Source: an uncultured Odoribacter sp. (lineage in GTDB: Bacteria; Bacteroidota; Bacteroidia; Bacteroidales; Marinifilaceae). From it: a DNA stretch of 8,854 nt. The stretch covers positions 1-8,854 of the forward strand of contig URJC01000085.1 of NCBI GenBank assembly GCA_900548135.1, written 5' to 3'. The position numbers were made by a program, and so were the translations under genes. Of the stretch, positions 1 through 7,001 are shown one piece after another (within the stretch, counting starts at the first letter, position 1; each line of letters begins with the position of its first letter). A model generated the notes under the pieces. It saw only the letters and a list, made by a program, of their open reading frames with translations. It ran no database searches and had not been told where the DNA came from.

Positions 1-1
1 T

Positions 2-70
2 ACTACCCGTGTCATTGACTTTGATCAGGATGCCAGTATGGAGCAGAAAAAAAGAGAAGGTTATTTTTAA
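2..70 (+). CDS. cysD: Sulfate adenylyltransferase subunit 2 (CysD), C-terminal end only
   Basis: Only the last 22 codons and the TAA stop lie in the window; the gene begins upstream. The visible tail contains RVIDFDQDASMEQKKREGYF, which matches the conserved C-terminus of CysD (E. coli ends in a closely similar SMELKKRQGYF-type tail). CysD is the catalytic, PAPS-reductase-like subunit of the CysDN ATP sulfurylase; it forms adenosine 5'-phosphosulfate (APS) and pyrophosphate from ATP and sulfate in the cytoplasm. It is followed after 67 bp by cysN on the same strand, the usual cysDN order, so the two are almost certainly cotranscribed. The identification rests on a short but very characteristic tail plus the neighbour. 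Confidence 0.9.
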   Translation, partial: TTRVIDFDQDASMEQKKREGYF

Positions 71-137
71 TTTCAAAAAATTAAAAATAAATGACAAGGA
101 GGACCAAACTCTCAAGTAACGATAAAAGATTAAACAC

Positions 138-1562
138 ATGGAAAAATTAAATATAAAAGAATTCCTGGATCAGGACGAAAAAAAAGACCTCTTACGTTTG
201 TTGACTGCAGGATCGGTAGATGATGGCAAATCTACCTTGATCGGTCGTTTATTATTCGATAGCAAAAAACTATACGAAGATCAGCTGGATGCGTTGGAAA
301 GAGATACCAAACGCTACGGCAATGCTGGCGAAAATATCGACTATGCCCTATTGCTGGACGGACTAAAAGCTGAACGCGAACAAGGTATTACCATCGATGT
401 TGCCTACCGCTATTTTTCTACTAATAAACGCAAATTTATCATAGCTGACACCCCGGGACATGAACAATACACCCGTAATATGATTACAGGTGGTTCAACT
501 GCCAATCTGGCTATTATCCTGGTGGATGCACGTACCGGAGTGATTACTCAAACCCGCCGGCATACCTATCTTGTTTCCTTACTAGGTATCAAACATGTTA
601 TCCTGGCAGTTAATAAAATGGACCTCGTGGGCTATGATCAAAACGTATTCAACAAAATTGTCAGTGATTACCGTGAGTTTGCTGAACCTCTGGGAATTCC
701 GGATATTACCTGTATCCCACTTTCAGCCTTAAAAGGAGATAATGTAGTTGAAGCTTCTGAAAATATGAAATGGTATACTCAAAAACCATTACTGGAATTT
801 CTGGAAACGATACATATTGACAGTGACAAAAATTTCGCTGATCTTCGTTTTCCGGTACAATATGTACTACGTCCGAATCTGGATTTCCGTGGTTTCAGCA
901 GTACAGTTGCCTCGGGAATCATCCGTAAAGGAGATGAAGTTGTCGCCTTGCCTTCTATGAAACGTTCTAAAGTAAAATCTATTGTAACCTACGATGGAGA
1001 ACTGGACTATGCTTTCCCTCCCCAGGCAGTTACTGTCACTTTAGAAGACGAAATAGATATTTCCCGCGGAGAAATGCTGGTACATCCGGATAATCTTCCT
1101 ATTATTGACCGTAATTTTGAAGCAATGCTAGTGTGGATGGATGAGAAAAAAATGGACCCGGAACAACAATTCTTTATCAAACATACGACAAACTTAACCC
1201 GTGTGAAAATTGATCGAATCCGCTATAGGGTAAATATCAATACGTTAGAACAATCTCCTACCGACGCTCTGACATTAAATGAAATTGCACGTGTTATTTT
1301 CACAAGTAGTAAACCTTTATTTTTTGATCCTTATCAAAAGAACAAAAATACAGGAGCTTTCATTTTGATAGATCCTATCACAAACAATACCTGTGCCGTA
1401 GGAATGATTATCGATAAGGTTGAAATGAAAGACATGCAAGAATTTGAAATCCCCGAAATCAGTCTTTCCAAACTAGGTATAGGAGAAGAGCATTTTGCAG
1501 CCATTGAAAAAGTAGCCAAGGAACTGGACAGACAAGGCATTGCAATAAAGGTAAGCCAGTAA
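138..1562 (+). CDS. cysN: Sulfate adenylyltransferase subunit 1 (CysN), GTPase
   Basis: CysN is the regulatory GTPase of ATP sulfurylase; it couples GTP hydrolysis to CysD-catalysed APS formation. The 474-residue product has all the translation-factor-type G motifs: P-loop GSVDDGKS (residues 25-32), switch I GITID (83-87), DTPGH (104-108), NKMD (159-162) and SAL (196-198). EF-Tu-like beta-barrel domains follow from about residue 240. The length equals the free-standing CysN of E. coli (475 aa), so no APS kinase domain is fused (unlike NodQ or CysNC); PAPS synthesis needs a separate CysC, not seen here. The ATG at 138 places the G domain correctly. A GGAGG at 98-102 is too far upstream to act as its ribosome binding site, and weak SD use is normal in Bacteroidetes. 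The gene is intact. It lies between cysD and a broken sulfotransferase, suggesting that the pathway feeds sulfonation. Confidence 0.97.
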   Translation: MEKLNIKEFLDQDEKKDLLRLLTAGSVDDGKSTLIGRLLFDSKKLYEDQLDALERDTKRYGNAGENIDYALLLDGLKAEREQGITIDVAYRYFSTNKRKFIIADTPGHEQYTRNMITGGSTANLAIILVDARTGVITQTRRHTYLVSLLGIKHVILAVNKMDLVGYDQNVFNKIVSDYREFAEPLGIPDITCIPLSALKGDNVVEASENMKWYTQKPLLEFLETIHIDSDKNFADLRFPVQYVLRPNLDFRGFSSTVASGIIRKGDEVVALPSMKRSKVKSIVTYDGELDYAFPPQAVTVTLEDEIDISRGEMLVHPDNLPIIDRNFEAMLVWMDEKKMDPEQQFFIKHTTNLTRVKIDRIRYRVNINTLEQSPTDALTLNEIARVIFTSSKPLFFDPYQKNKNTGAFILIDPITNNTCAVGMIIDKVEMKDMQEFEIPEISLSKLGIGEEHFAAIEKVAKELDRQGIAIKVSQ

Positions 1563-1653
1563 TGAAGGCAAGATTTTGTGGAAAAACAAGTGTTCAACTT
1601 AGCTCACTTTGCAATTATTATCTTAATCGTTAATCATTCATCATTTATTGTTA

Positions 1654-2746
1654 ATGGGTTTACTAGAATTTCAAAAACTGCCAGTCAATACGTTAGTAGG
1701 TGCAGACTGGAAAACATTTAAAGAAATAACTAAAGGACAGAAAATAGAGAAAGGGTATAAAACTAAATATGTTCTGACAAAAGCTATATGCTGGTTACTA
1801 AGTTCTCTCAAACCTATTCAAGACCGGAGATACAACAAACGTCTGAAAGACAAAGCAATCAACATGGAGCCAGTGTTTATCCTGGGTCATTGGCGGAGCG
1901 GGACTACTTTTGTTCACAACGTACTTGCTTGGATATACTACGACTTATCAGACTGTATTCCCACATATAATGATGTGGGGCCAACCTATGTTTAAGAAGA
2001 CCATGGCCTGGTTGATGCCTGATAAACGTCCGACTGACAACATGGAATTAAATGTGGATTTACCACAGGAAGAAGAATTTGCTTTGTCAAATATGATGCC
2101 CTGTTCCTATTACAATTTTTGGTTTTTACCTCAAAATATGTTAGAGTATTGTGATCGTTTTCTGACAATGAAAACGGCAACTCTGCAAGAGCACCAGATT
2201 TTTAAGGAAACCTTTATGAAACTGATTAAGATTTCTCTCTGGAACACCAAAGGGAGTCAGTTTTTGAGTAAAAATCCACCACATACCGGAAAAGTAAAGG
2301 AAATCCTGGAAATGTTTCCTAATGCTAAATTCATCTACTTAATGCGTAACCCATATACTGTATTTGAATCAACCCGGAGTTTTTTCAATAATACGATTCT
2401 TCCATTGCAACTGCAAAAAATAGCTCCGGAAGAAATGGAAAGTAATATTCTGGAAGTTTATACCCGTTTATACCAAACATACGAATCAGAAAAAAAACTT
2501 ATTCCGGAAGGTAACCTGATTGAAATTAGATTTGAAGATTTTGAAACTGATCCAATGGGTATGACAGAAAAAATTTACCAAACCCTCTCTATTCCTGGAT
2601 TTGAATCAGCCAAGACAGATATTGCAGCTTATCTGGATAAGAAAAAAGGATATAAGAAAAATACTTATAAGTACGAGCCCCGGACCATTGAATTAGTAGA
2701 AAAGCATTGGAAGTTTGCCCTGGACAAATGGGGATATAAATTATAA
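1654..2746 (+). pseudogene. PAPS-dependent sulfotransferase, broken by an internal frame-disrupting deletion
   Basis: Two open segments together make one sulfotransferase. The first starts at ATG 1654 and carries the 5'-phosphosulfate-binding loop GHWRSGTTF (residues 78-86) in frame up to HNVLA (residues 88-92). It then runs out of family-like sequence and stops at TAA 1993-1995. The second, in the +1 frame, resumes family-like sequence at 1931 with GYTTTYQTVFPH and continues to TAA 2744-2746. It includes PDKRPTDNMEL, FLSKNPPHTGKV and the 3'-phosphate-binding region LMRNPYTVFESTRSFF. One leftover base (T1930) separates the halves, and the short ADPxF-like stretch that family members have here is missing, so the lesion fits a loss of 14 or 17 bp rather than a one-base slip. 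An intact gene would encode about 368 residues. It lies 91 bp after cysN. As I recall them, Bacteroides relatives next to cysDN sulfonate steroids and cholesterol. A TTG at 1910 could start the second half, but that product would lack the PAPS loop. Confidence 0.85.
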
Positions 2747-2756
2747 TTTCTTACAA

Positions 2757-2802
2757 GACTCACAGAAATACACAGCTGGATTTACCTTGTGCTCTGTGAG
2801 TC
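2757..2802. terminator. Inverted repeat between convergent genes, probable bidirectional terminator
   Basis: GACTCACAGA at 2757-2766 is the exact reverse complement of TCTGTGAGTC at 2793-2802. Inside the loop, CACA (2771-2774) can also pair with TGTG (2788-2791), extending the hairpin. It lies in the 68-bp gap between the sulfotransferase stop (2746) and the stop of the minus-strand beta-barrel gene (2815), where a shared terminator is expected. Neither side has a strong T-tract, so it is not a textbook intrinsic terminator; it could instead be a copy of a dispersed palindromic repeat. Confidence 0.5.
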
Positions 2803-2814
2803 CTGGCGGAAAAC

Positions 2815-3417
2815 TTACAAATTAAAAGCAATACCAACCTTGACTCCCAGATCTTGTAATGCTGGTAAGTTACCGGTTTTTACACTATATTGGTATTGCA
2901 CGGCAAGATTCAACCCGACTTGCTCACAAAAGGGGATGATCAATCCGGCTTCCGGAGCCAATGCCAATTGCCAACCTTTTTCTTTAGCTAACAAATCTCC
3001 TATTTCCAAACGTGTTTCTGCCCAATTACACCCTATTCCCATCCCCACATAAGGCAATACGGCAGCATCCCCCTTAGTCAAATGATAACGGATATCAGCC
3101 AAGACAGGAATTACATTCAGATACCTGAACTGGTCTCCCGTTATGCTTACCTTTTCACTATTCAAAATAAAATCATTTGTCTTATAATCCAAATGCTTAT
3201 AGTAAGTATTCCACCCTATACTTAACCCTACCGTCCAATGTGCGCTAATAAAATGATGATATTCCAGGTCTCCTCCCCTGAAGCTCATTTGGGAAATAAA
3301 ATCATGACTATCGCCCAGAGGAGTAGACAACCTATAATTAATATTGAGTATTTGAGCATCTGCCCGGTCTATTATACCTACAGAAAACAGGATCAGTAAA
3401 ATATATATCTTTTTCAT
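2815..3417 (-). CDS. Small outer-membrane beta-barrel protein
   Basis: The product has 200 residues. It begins with a signal peptide (MKK, hydrophobic stretch to about residue 15, likely cleavage after ADA at 19-21). The rest has the alternating polar/hydrophobic, aromatic-rich pattern of an 8-stranded outer-membrane barrel: for example GLSIGWNTYYKHLDY, YVGMGIGCNWAETRLEIG, LAPEAGLIIPF and LNLAVQYQYSV. The chain ends in a strand-like VKVGIAFNL, as expected for insertion into the outer membrane. It resembles the porin-like 'outer membrane protein beta-barrel domain' families common in Bacteroidetes; no specific substrate or enzymatic motif is visible. It starts 38 bp after the stop of the DUF4136 lipoprotein gene on the same strand, so the two probably form an operon and may act together in the envelope. 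Function is unknown; the barrel assignment is from sequence pattern, not from a recognised named protein. Confidence 0.82.
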   Translation of the reverse strand: MKKIYILLILFSVGIIDRADAQILNINYRLSTPLGDSHDFISQMSFRGGDLEYHHFISAHWTVGLSIGWNTYYKHLDYKTNDFILNSEKVSITGDQFRYLNVIPVLADIRYHLTKGDAAVLPYVGMGIGCNWAETRLEIGDLLAKEKGWQLALAPEAGLIIPFCEQVGLNLAVQYQYSVKTGNLPALQDLGVKVGIAFNL

Positions 3418-3455
3418 GACTAGACAAGTTAAAATTTAAATAACAATCGCCTTCA

Positions 3456-4133
3456 TTAATCCGTCAATTCCCCCGTCCGCAAATAAGGAGACTGGATAAA
3501 ACACTGATTGATACTTCTCTCCAGACGATCACATATATAAACACTACTACCGGCAAGAATCCCTGTATTAACAGCAGACCATAATACCGGAATATGTTTA
3601 GATTCAGGATCTGCGTTTTTTACATCCAGCATATCAATTACCAAAGTACCTTTATCATAGGCATAATAAGTATAACTGCCCCCATACCAAGGATACCAGG
3701 GATAAAACCCTCCCCAGGCTCCCCCCCAACCAAACCAATCCCATCCAGGATACCAACCCCAATAATTTCCCCAAGTCGTATAATTAAAAAACGGAGTTGC
3801 AAAAGCAGTCACAGTAACTACAAAATCCGGCACTTCTGTTTCTGCCTCTTCAGTTGTCAGCAATTTATAATTACGATCTGTAAAATTCTGCTTAATTAAT
3901 CCGGTCAGTTGATCACTGACCTTCTTATCAATCCGCGCAGTATCCCCGTCAGGCTGGATAAATACTATTGAGTCAGGCATTACAAAAGTAGTATAAAGTG
4001 CAAAATTCACCTGATCATCATAATGGGTCAAAGCAATATCTTTTTCATGTACATATTCCGGTCCCTCCGGATAACACCCACTCATCCCAACCCCAATCAG
4101 GATAAGCATTCCTAAAATCAATAATTTTTTCAT
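3456..4133 (-). CDS. DUF4136-type lipoprotein with a Trp/Gly/Tyr-rich segment
   Basis: The 225-residue product opens with a lipoprotein signal peptide: a basic MKK, a hydrophobic core, and a lipobox-like MSGC with the lipidated cysteine at residue 20. The mature part fits the DUF4136 pattern: an early YDDQVNFALYTTFVMPD stretch (residues 38-54), then a helical KKVSDQLTGLIKQNFTDRNYK (70-90) and a VPDFVVTVTAF strand (101-111). Residues about 115-157 are extremely rich in W, G, Y, F and P (for example GNYWGWYPGWDWFGWGGAW), followed by GTLVIDMLDVKN and VLWSAVNTGIL, the usual end of the domain. This composition suits an exposed loop or a membrane- or glycan-contacting surface, but that is inference. 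It is the first gene of a probable two-gene operon with the downstream beta-barrel protein. DUF4136 has no established biochemical role. Confidence 0.85.
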   Translation of the reverse strand: MKKLLILGMLILIGVGMSGCYPEGPEYVHEKDIALTHYDDQVNFALYTTFVMPDSIVFIQPDGDTARIDKKVSDQLTGLIKQNFTDRNYKLLTTEEAETEVPDFVVTVTAFATPFFNYTTWGNYWGWYPGWDWFGWGGAWGGFYPWYPWYGGSYTYYAYDKGTLVIDMLDVKNADPESKHIPVLWSAVNTGILAGSSVYICDRLERSINQCFIQSPYLRTGELTD

Positions 4134-4356
4134 ACTTAAATTGTTTTTGATAAAACATATAATTTTTTATTTTCCCGTTAAAAAAATTATCAATATTCAT
4201 GCCGGCAAGCCACAAATAAAGTATAAAAATTCTTTATTCCAGTTACTTCAAAATTCCGGCACATGCTTCAAAAACTTTCTTCAAAGCCCTGTCCCAAAAC
4301 TTGTCCCCCACACAACCAACAAAAAATAACTATAAATTTTATGATTCAAAATTTAA

Positions 4357-4761
4357 TTATACAATGATATTAGTCACCCGGTTTACTGTTATTAATGTTC
4401 CATATTCATCCCGGATTTCTACCTGAACGACATGGGTACGCTTACCCCGATGAATAAATATACCTTTTGCCGTAACATATCTTCCCTGTGCCTGCTTCAT
4501 ATGATTACCATTAACTTCGATACCAAAAACATGAAACCGCAATTCCTCTGGCACAGACATAGAACTCAAAGCCCCTCCTACTGTTTCAGCCAAAGCCATA
4601 TTTGCCCCCCCATGTAATGCACCGTCCGGACGGCAAGTACGCCGGTCTATCGGCATCCGCATCTCCAACCATCCCTCTCCGGCTGCTGTAAACTCCATCC
4701 CTAAATTATCTACTAATGTATTTTTACAAAGCTCATTTATTTGCTTCAAATCATTTTCCAT
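4357..4761 (-). CDS. Hotdog-fold acyl-CoA thioesterase, YdiI/MenI (PaaI) type
   Basis: The 134 residues form a single hotdog domain, the same length as E. coli YdiI (MenI, 136 aa). The signature LHGGANMALAETVGG spans residues 49-63; by family comparison Glu59 is the likely catalytic base, and His50 with the following glycines shapes the active site. Further on, GIEVNGNHMKQAQG (75-88) and IHRGKRTHVVQVEIRD (103-118) match conserved YdiI-like strands. Family members hydrolyse aryl- or acyl-CoA thioesters, including 1,4-dihydroxy-2-naphthoyl-CoA in menaquinone synthesis. Bacteroidales make menaquinone, so MenI activity is plausible, but no other men gene is present here and the substrate cannot be read from sequence. 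It begins 23 bp after the DUF4491 gene ends, so the two are probably cotranscribed. The start gives the normal N-terminus of the family. Confidence 0.92.
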   Translation of the reverse strand: MENDLKQINELCKNTLVDNLGMEFTAAGEGWLEMRMPIDRRTCRPDGALHGGANMALAETVGGALSSMSVPEELRFHVFGIEVNGNHMKQAQGRYVTAKGIFIHRGKRTHVVQVEIRDEYGTLITVNRVTNIIV

Positions 4762-4784
4762 AACGGTTGAAAATAAGGAAAAAA

Positions 4785-5102
4785 TTATGATTCATATTCA
4801 GTTTTCCGCTTCGGATTCATGGGAAACCATCCTTTTTTTACCCTTCCTTTTTGCTCAAAAATCTCCAATATTGTCCAAAATGAAGAAAAAGCAAAAACTC
4901 CTAACAATGATGACCAGAATACTTCACGCACATACAAGGCGGCCACAATACCTACAATTCCCAATACTAAAAACACCCACCAACAACGGGTTCCAAAATA
5001 GTATTCACATTTAATGACAACCGGATGAAAAACACCTATGATCAAAAAAGTACAAATACCTATGATCAAGCCAGTTAAATTATAAGTTTCTAAAAAATCC
5101 AT
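4785..5102 (-). CDS. DUF4491 small inner-membrane protein
   Basis: The product has 105 residues with three hydrophobic segments at about residues 9-30, 41-58 and 62-82, separated by short polar turns, and a basic C-terminal tail (KGRVKKGWFPMNPKRK, 85-100) that should stay in the cytoplasm. The pattern GVFHPVVIKCEYYFGTRCWW (23-42) and the FEQKGRVKKGWFPxNPKR tail are what I recognise as DUF4491, a family common in Bacteroidetes and Firmicutes with no known function. It is the first gene of a likely two-gene unit with the thioesterase. A perfect -7 element lies 20 bp upstream of its start, giving a very short leader. Function unknown. Confidence 0.87.
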   Translation of the reverse strand: MDFLETYNLTGLIIGICTFLIIGVFHPVVIKCEYYFGTRCWWVFLVLGIVGIVAALYVREVFWSSLLGVFAFSSFWTILEIFEQKGRVKKGWFPMNPKRKTEYES

Positions 5103-5121
5103 CTTTTATATTTCATTTCTC

Positions 5122-5129
5122 CAAATGTA
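5122..5129 (-). promoter_or_regulatory. Bacteroides-type -7 element (TACATTTG) for the DUF4491-thioesterase unit
   Basis: The plus strand reads CAAATGTA, that is TACATTTG on the minus strand, a full match to the Bacteroidetes sigma-ABfr -7 consensus TAnnTTTG. It ends 19 bp before the DUF4491 start codon, implying a leader of only about 10-15 nt. No clear TTTG -33 element is present at the expected 19-21 bp spacing, which is the main weakness. Confidence 0.45.
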
Positions 5130-5337
5130 GAACTTTCTAAGTAAAAACCCATGCGGCATTTCAGAAAATTACCTTCTCTAAAGGTATGAAACAAAAAATT
5201 CATTCTATAACATTCCGGGAAATAGAATCACATTATTAATAAATTACAGTCATTTCATTCAGAACTGTTTACCTGATAAAAACAGATTATATATGATTAA
5301 TGTTTATATAACCTCTCTGTATTCAGTAAAATTTTCC

Positions 5338-5345
5338 TACATTTG
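5338..5345 (+). promoter_or_regulatory. Bacteroides-type -7 element (TACATTTG) for bcp-recA
   Basis: TACATTTG matches the Bacteroidetes -7 consensus TAnnTTTG exactly. A TCTG at 5316-5319, with an 18-bp spacer, is a three-of-four match to the -33 TTTG. It lies 58 bp before the bcp ATG, a normal leader length, and it would drive bcp and probably recA. Confidence 0.55.
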
Positions 5346-5403
5346 TATAAGATGGCGTAAGCGAATAAACTCTGATTAATATACTGAAAATCATTATAAT
5401 ACT

Positions 5404-5862
5404 ATGACACCACTAAAAGAAGGCGATAAAGCACCTTTTTTCAAAGGGCTGAATCAGGATGGCAAAGAAATCAGCCTGGATGATTTCAAAGGTAAAAAAC
5501 TGATCCTCTATTTTTATCCCAAAGATAATACATCGGGTTGTACGGCAGAAGCCTGTAGCCTGAATGAGGATTATGACACCCTTACTGCTAAAGGGTTTGA
5601 AGTAGTCGGCGTCAGTCCCGATTCTGCCACTTCACATCAGAAATTCATCGCAAAATACAACCTCTCATTCAACCTAATCGCTGATACAGAGAAAAAAATC
5701 TTACAAGACTATGGTGTATGGGGAGAAAAATCCATGTATGGACGTAAATATATGGGCGTATTCCGGACTACCTTTATCATTAATGGAGAAGGAATAATTG
5801 AACAAGTAATCACCAAAGTGGATACTAAAAATGCAGCAAGTCAAATCATGAATCATTATTAA
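5404..5862 (+). CDS. bcp: Peroxiredoxin Bcp (thioredoxin-dependent thiol peroxidase)
   Basis: Bcp reduces hydrogen peroxide and organic hydroperoxides in the cytoplasm, using thioredoxin as the electron donor. The 152-residue chain is full length for the family (E. coli 156 aa). The AhpC/TSA fold is clear: EGDKAPFF at the N-terminus, [21 protein letters not shown] with peroxidatic Cys46 and resolving Cys51 five residues later, and [15 protein letters not shown] (67-81). The later [13 protein letters not shown] (118-130) carries the conserved active-site arginine, Arg121. The two cysteines correspond to Cys45 and Cys50 of E. coli Bcp, the atypical 2-Cys arrangement. It is transcribed with recA, which starts 10 bp after its stop, and a -7 promoter element lies 58 bp upstream. 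There is no Shine-Dalgarno site, only an A/T-rich leader. Confidence 0.96.
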   Translation: MTPLKEGDKAPFFKGLNQDGKEISLDDFKGKKLILYFYPKDNTSGCTAEACSLNEDYDTLTAKGFEVVGVSPDSATSHQKFIAKYNLSFNLIADTEKKILQDYGVWGEKSMYGRKYMGVFRTTFIINGEGIIEQVITKVDTKNAASQIMNHY

Positions 5863-5872
5863 ATTCAAATAT

Positions 5873-6928
5873 ATGGCAGAGAAAGAAAAAAATCTTGAAA
5901 AACTAAAAGCTCTCCAGCTGACTCTCGACAAGATTGAAAAGAACTTCGGTAAAGGAAGTATCATGAAACTTGGTGACAATCAAGTTGAGAACATACCCGT
6001 GATTCCCTCCGGTTCTATTGCACTCGACAAAGCATTAGGTGTGGGCGGTTACCCTAAAGGCAGGGTGATTGAAATTTACGGACCAGAATCTTCCGGTAAG
6101 ACAACCCTGGCCATTCACGCCATCGCGGAAGCACAAAAACAGGGTGGAATAGCAGCTATTATTGATGCAGAACATGCTTTTGACCGGACATACGCAGAAA
6201 AATTAGGCGTAGATGTGGAAAATTTGTTCATTTCCCAGCCAGATAACGGAGAACAAGCGCTGGAAATTGCCGATCAATTGATCCGTTCAGCAGCGATTGA
6301 TATCATTGTGATTGACTCTGTGGCAGCTTTGACTCCTAAAGCTGAAATCGAAGGTAATATGGGAGATAGTGTCATGGGGTTACAAGCCCGTTTGATGTCC
6401 CAGGCTTTACGTAAACTGACAAGCACAATCAGTAAAACCAATACTTGCTGTATCTTTATCAATCAATTGCGTGATAAAATCGGTGTCATGTTCGGTAATC
6501 CCGAAACGACAACCGGTGGTAACGCATTGAAATTCTATTCATCAGTACGTCTGGATATCCGGAAAATCGGCCCCATCAAAGACGGGGAAGAAATTCTAGG
6601 TAATCATACCCGCGTGAAAGTTGTGAAAAACAAAGTAGCGCCCCCATTCCGGAAAGCAGAATTTGACATCATGTACGGAGAAGGTATTTCCCAATCCGGA
6701 GAGATTGTCGACCTGGGAGTTGAATGTAATGTGATTAAGAAAAGCGGTAGCTGGTTTTCTTATGGAGAAAACAAATTAGGACAAGGCCGGGAAACTGTAA
6801 AACAATTAATCATGGATAATCCCGAGTTGGCCGAAGAACTGAAACGTAAAATCGTATCCGCACTGAACGGTATTACCGAAGAACCATCACTTGGTTCAGA
6901 AGACGGGATCAGTGGAAACGAAGCTTAA
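5873..6928 (+). CDS. recA: Recombinase RecA
   Basis: RecA forms ATP-dependent filaments on single-stranded DNA, catalyses strand exchange and stimulates LexA-type self-cleavage. The 351 residues are full length. Visible motifs are the Walker [10 protein letters not shown] (70-78), the catalytic glutamate in DAEHAFD (E100), the Walker B-like [11 protein letters not shown] (143-153), DNA-binding loop L1 around [15 protein letters not shown] (160-174), and loop L2 with [19 protein letters not shown] (198-216). The C-terminal domain ends in an acidic, variable tail ([16 protein letters not shown]). The start at 5873 gives the normal N-terminal helix for polymerisation. It follows bcp by only 10 bp, so its expression probably depends at least partly on the promoter ahead of bcp; I see no LexA-like operator that I could name. 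A strong hairpin follows 14 bp after the stop. Confidence 0.99.
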   Translation: MAEKEKNLEKLKALQLTLDKIEKNFGKGSIMKLGDNQVENIPVIPSGSIALDKALGVGGYPKGRVIEIYGPESSGKTTLAIHAIAEAQKQGGIAAIIDAEHAFDRTYAEKLGVDVENLFISQPDNGEQALEIADQLIRSAAIDIIVIDSVAALTPKAEIEGNMGDSVMGLQARLMSQALRKLTSTISKTNTCCIFINQLRDKIGVMFGNPETTTGGNALKFYSSVRLDIRKIGPIKDGEEILGNHTRVKVVKNKVAPPFRKAEFDIMYGEGISQSGEIVDLGVECNVIKKSGSWFSYGENKLGQGRETVKQLIMDNPELAEELKRKIVSALNGITEEPSLGSEDGISGNEA

Positions 6929-6941
6929 CAAAGAGATTAAT

Positions 6942-6975
6942 TAAGGTGTGTCAAAATAAATTTTGACACACCTTA
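6942..6975 (+). terminator. Hairpin after recA, probable terminator
   Basis: A perfect 15-bp stem pairs TAAGGTGTGTCAAAA (6942-6956) with TTTTGACACACCTTA (6961-6975) around a 4-nt TAAA loop. It starts 14 bp after the recA stop and ends 26 bp before the next start codon. The core is GC-containing (GGTGTGTC) but no T-run follows (TTGATTATATAA), so termination may be partial. The stem also contains a TTTG at 6962-6965 that could serve as a -33 box for the downstream gene. Confidence 0.65.
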
Positions 6976-7001
6976 TTGATTATATAATCATTATTTACAG
7001 C

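Larger units (their letters stand above)
5103..5403. other. Divergent intergenic region with promoters for DUF4491 and bcp
   Basis: This 301-bp AT-rich gap separates the divergent DUF4491 and bcp genes. It holds a -7 element facing each way (5122-5129 minus, 5338-5345 plus). There are two short inverted repeats: TACCTT/AAGGTA at 5170-5175 and 5181-5186, and CTGTTT/AAACAG at 5265-5270 and 5280-5285. The short repeats could be regulator sites, but are brief enough to be chance. I see no convincing coding sequence or RNA gene in it. Confidence 0.6.

Noticed and set aside
91..150. A 19-codon open frame from ATG 91 overlapping the cysN start, with an AAGGAGG-like stretch at 96-102
   Set aside because: The purine-rich stretch lies inside the frame, not before a start codon, there is no attenuator-like structure, and Bacteroidetes rarely depend on SD sites.
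1334..1597. Antisense open frame of 87 codons over the cysN 3' end
   Set aside because: It lies over a fully conserved gene and its product has no recognisable domain; a shadow of cysN coding bias.
1563..1653. A possible separate promoter for the sulfotransferase (TCACTTTG-like at about 1601-1608)
   Set aside because: One mismatch to the -7 consensus and no convincing -33 box; cotranscription with cysN is simpler.
3594..3899. Plus-strand frame rich in Ile and Pro opposite the DUF4136 gene
   Set aside because: Its composition is the complement of the Trp/Gly/Tyr-rich coding block; no independent support.
4141..4329. 62-codon plus-strand frame in the gap between the DUF4136 gene and the thioesterase gene, and a short minus-strand frame there (about 27 codons)
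   Set aside because: Low-complexity, AT-biased translations with no family resemblance. The gap is 223 bp and I see no clear gene in it.
4333..4355. TAAATTTT/AAAATTTA hairpin just after the thioesterase stop, with a T-rich stretch beyond it on the minus strand
   Set aside because: The stem is only A/T pairs in very AT-rich DNA, so it may be chance; a weak terminator is possible but not supported enough to annotate.
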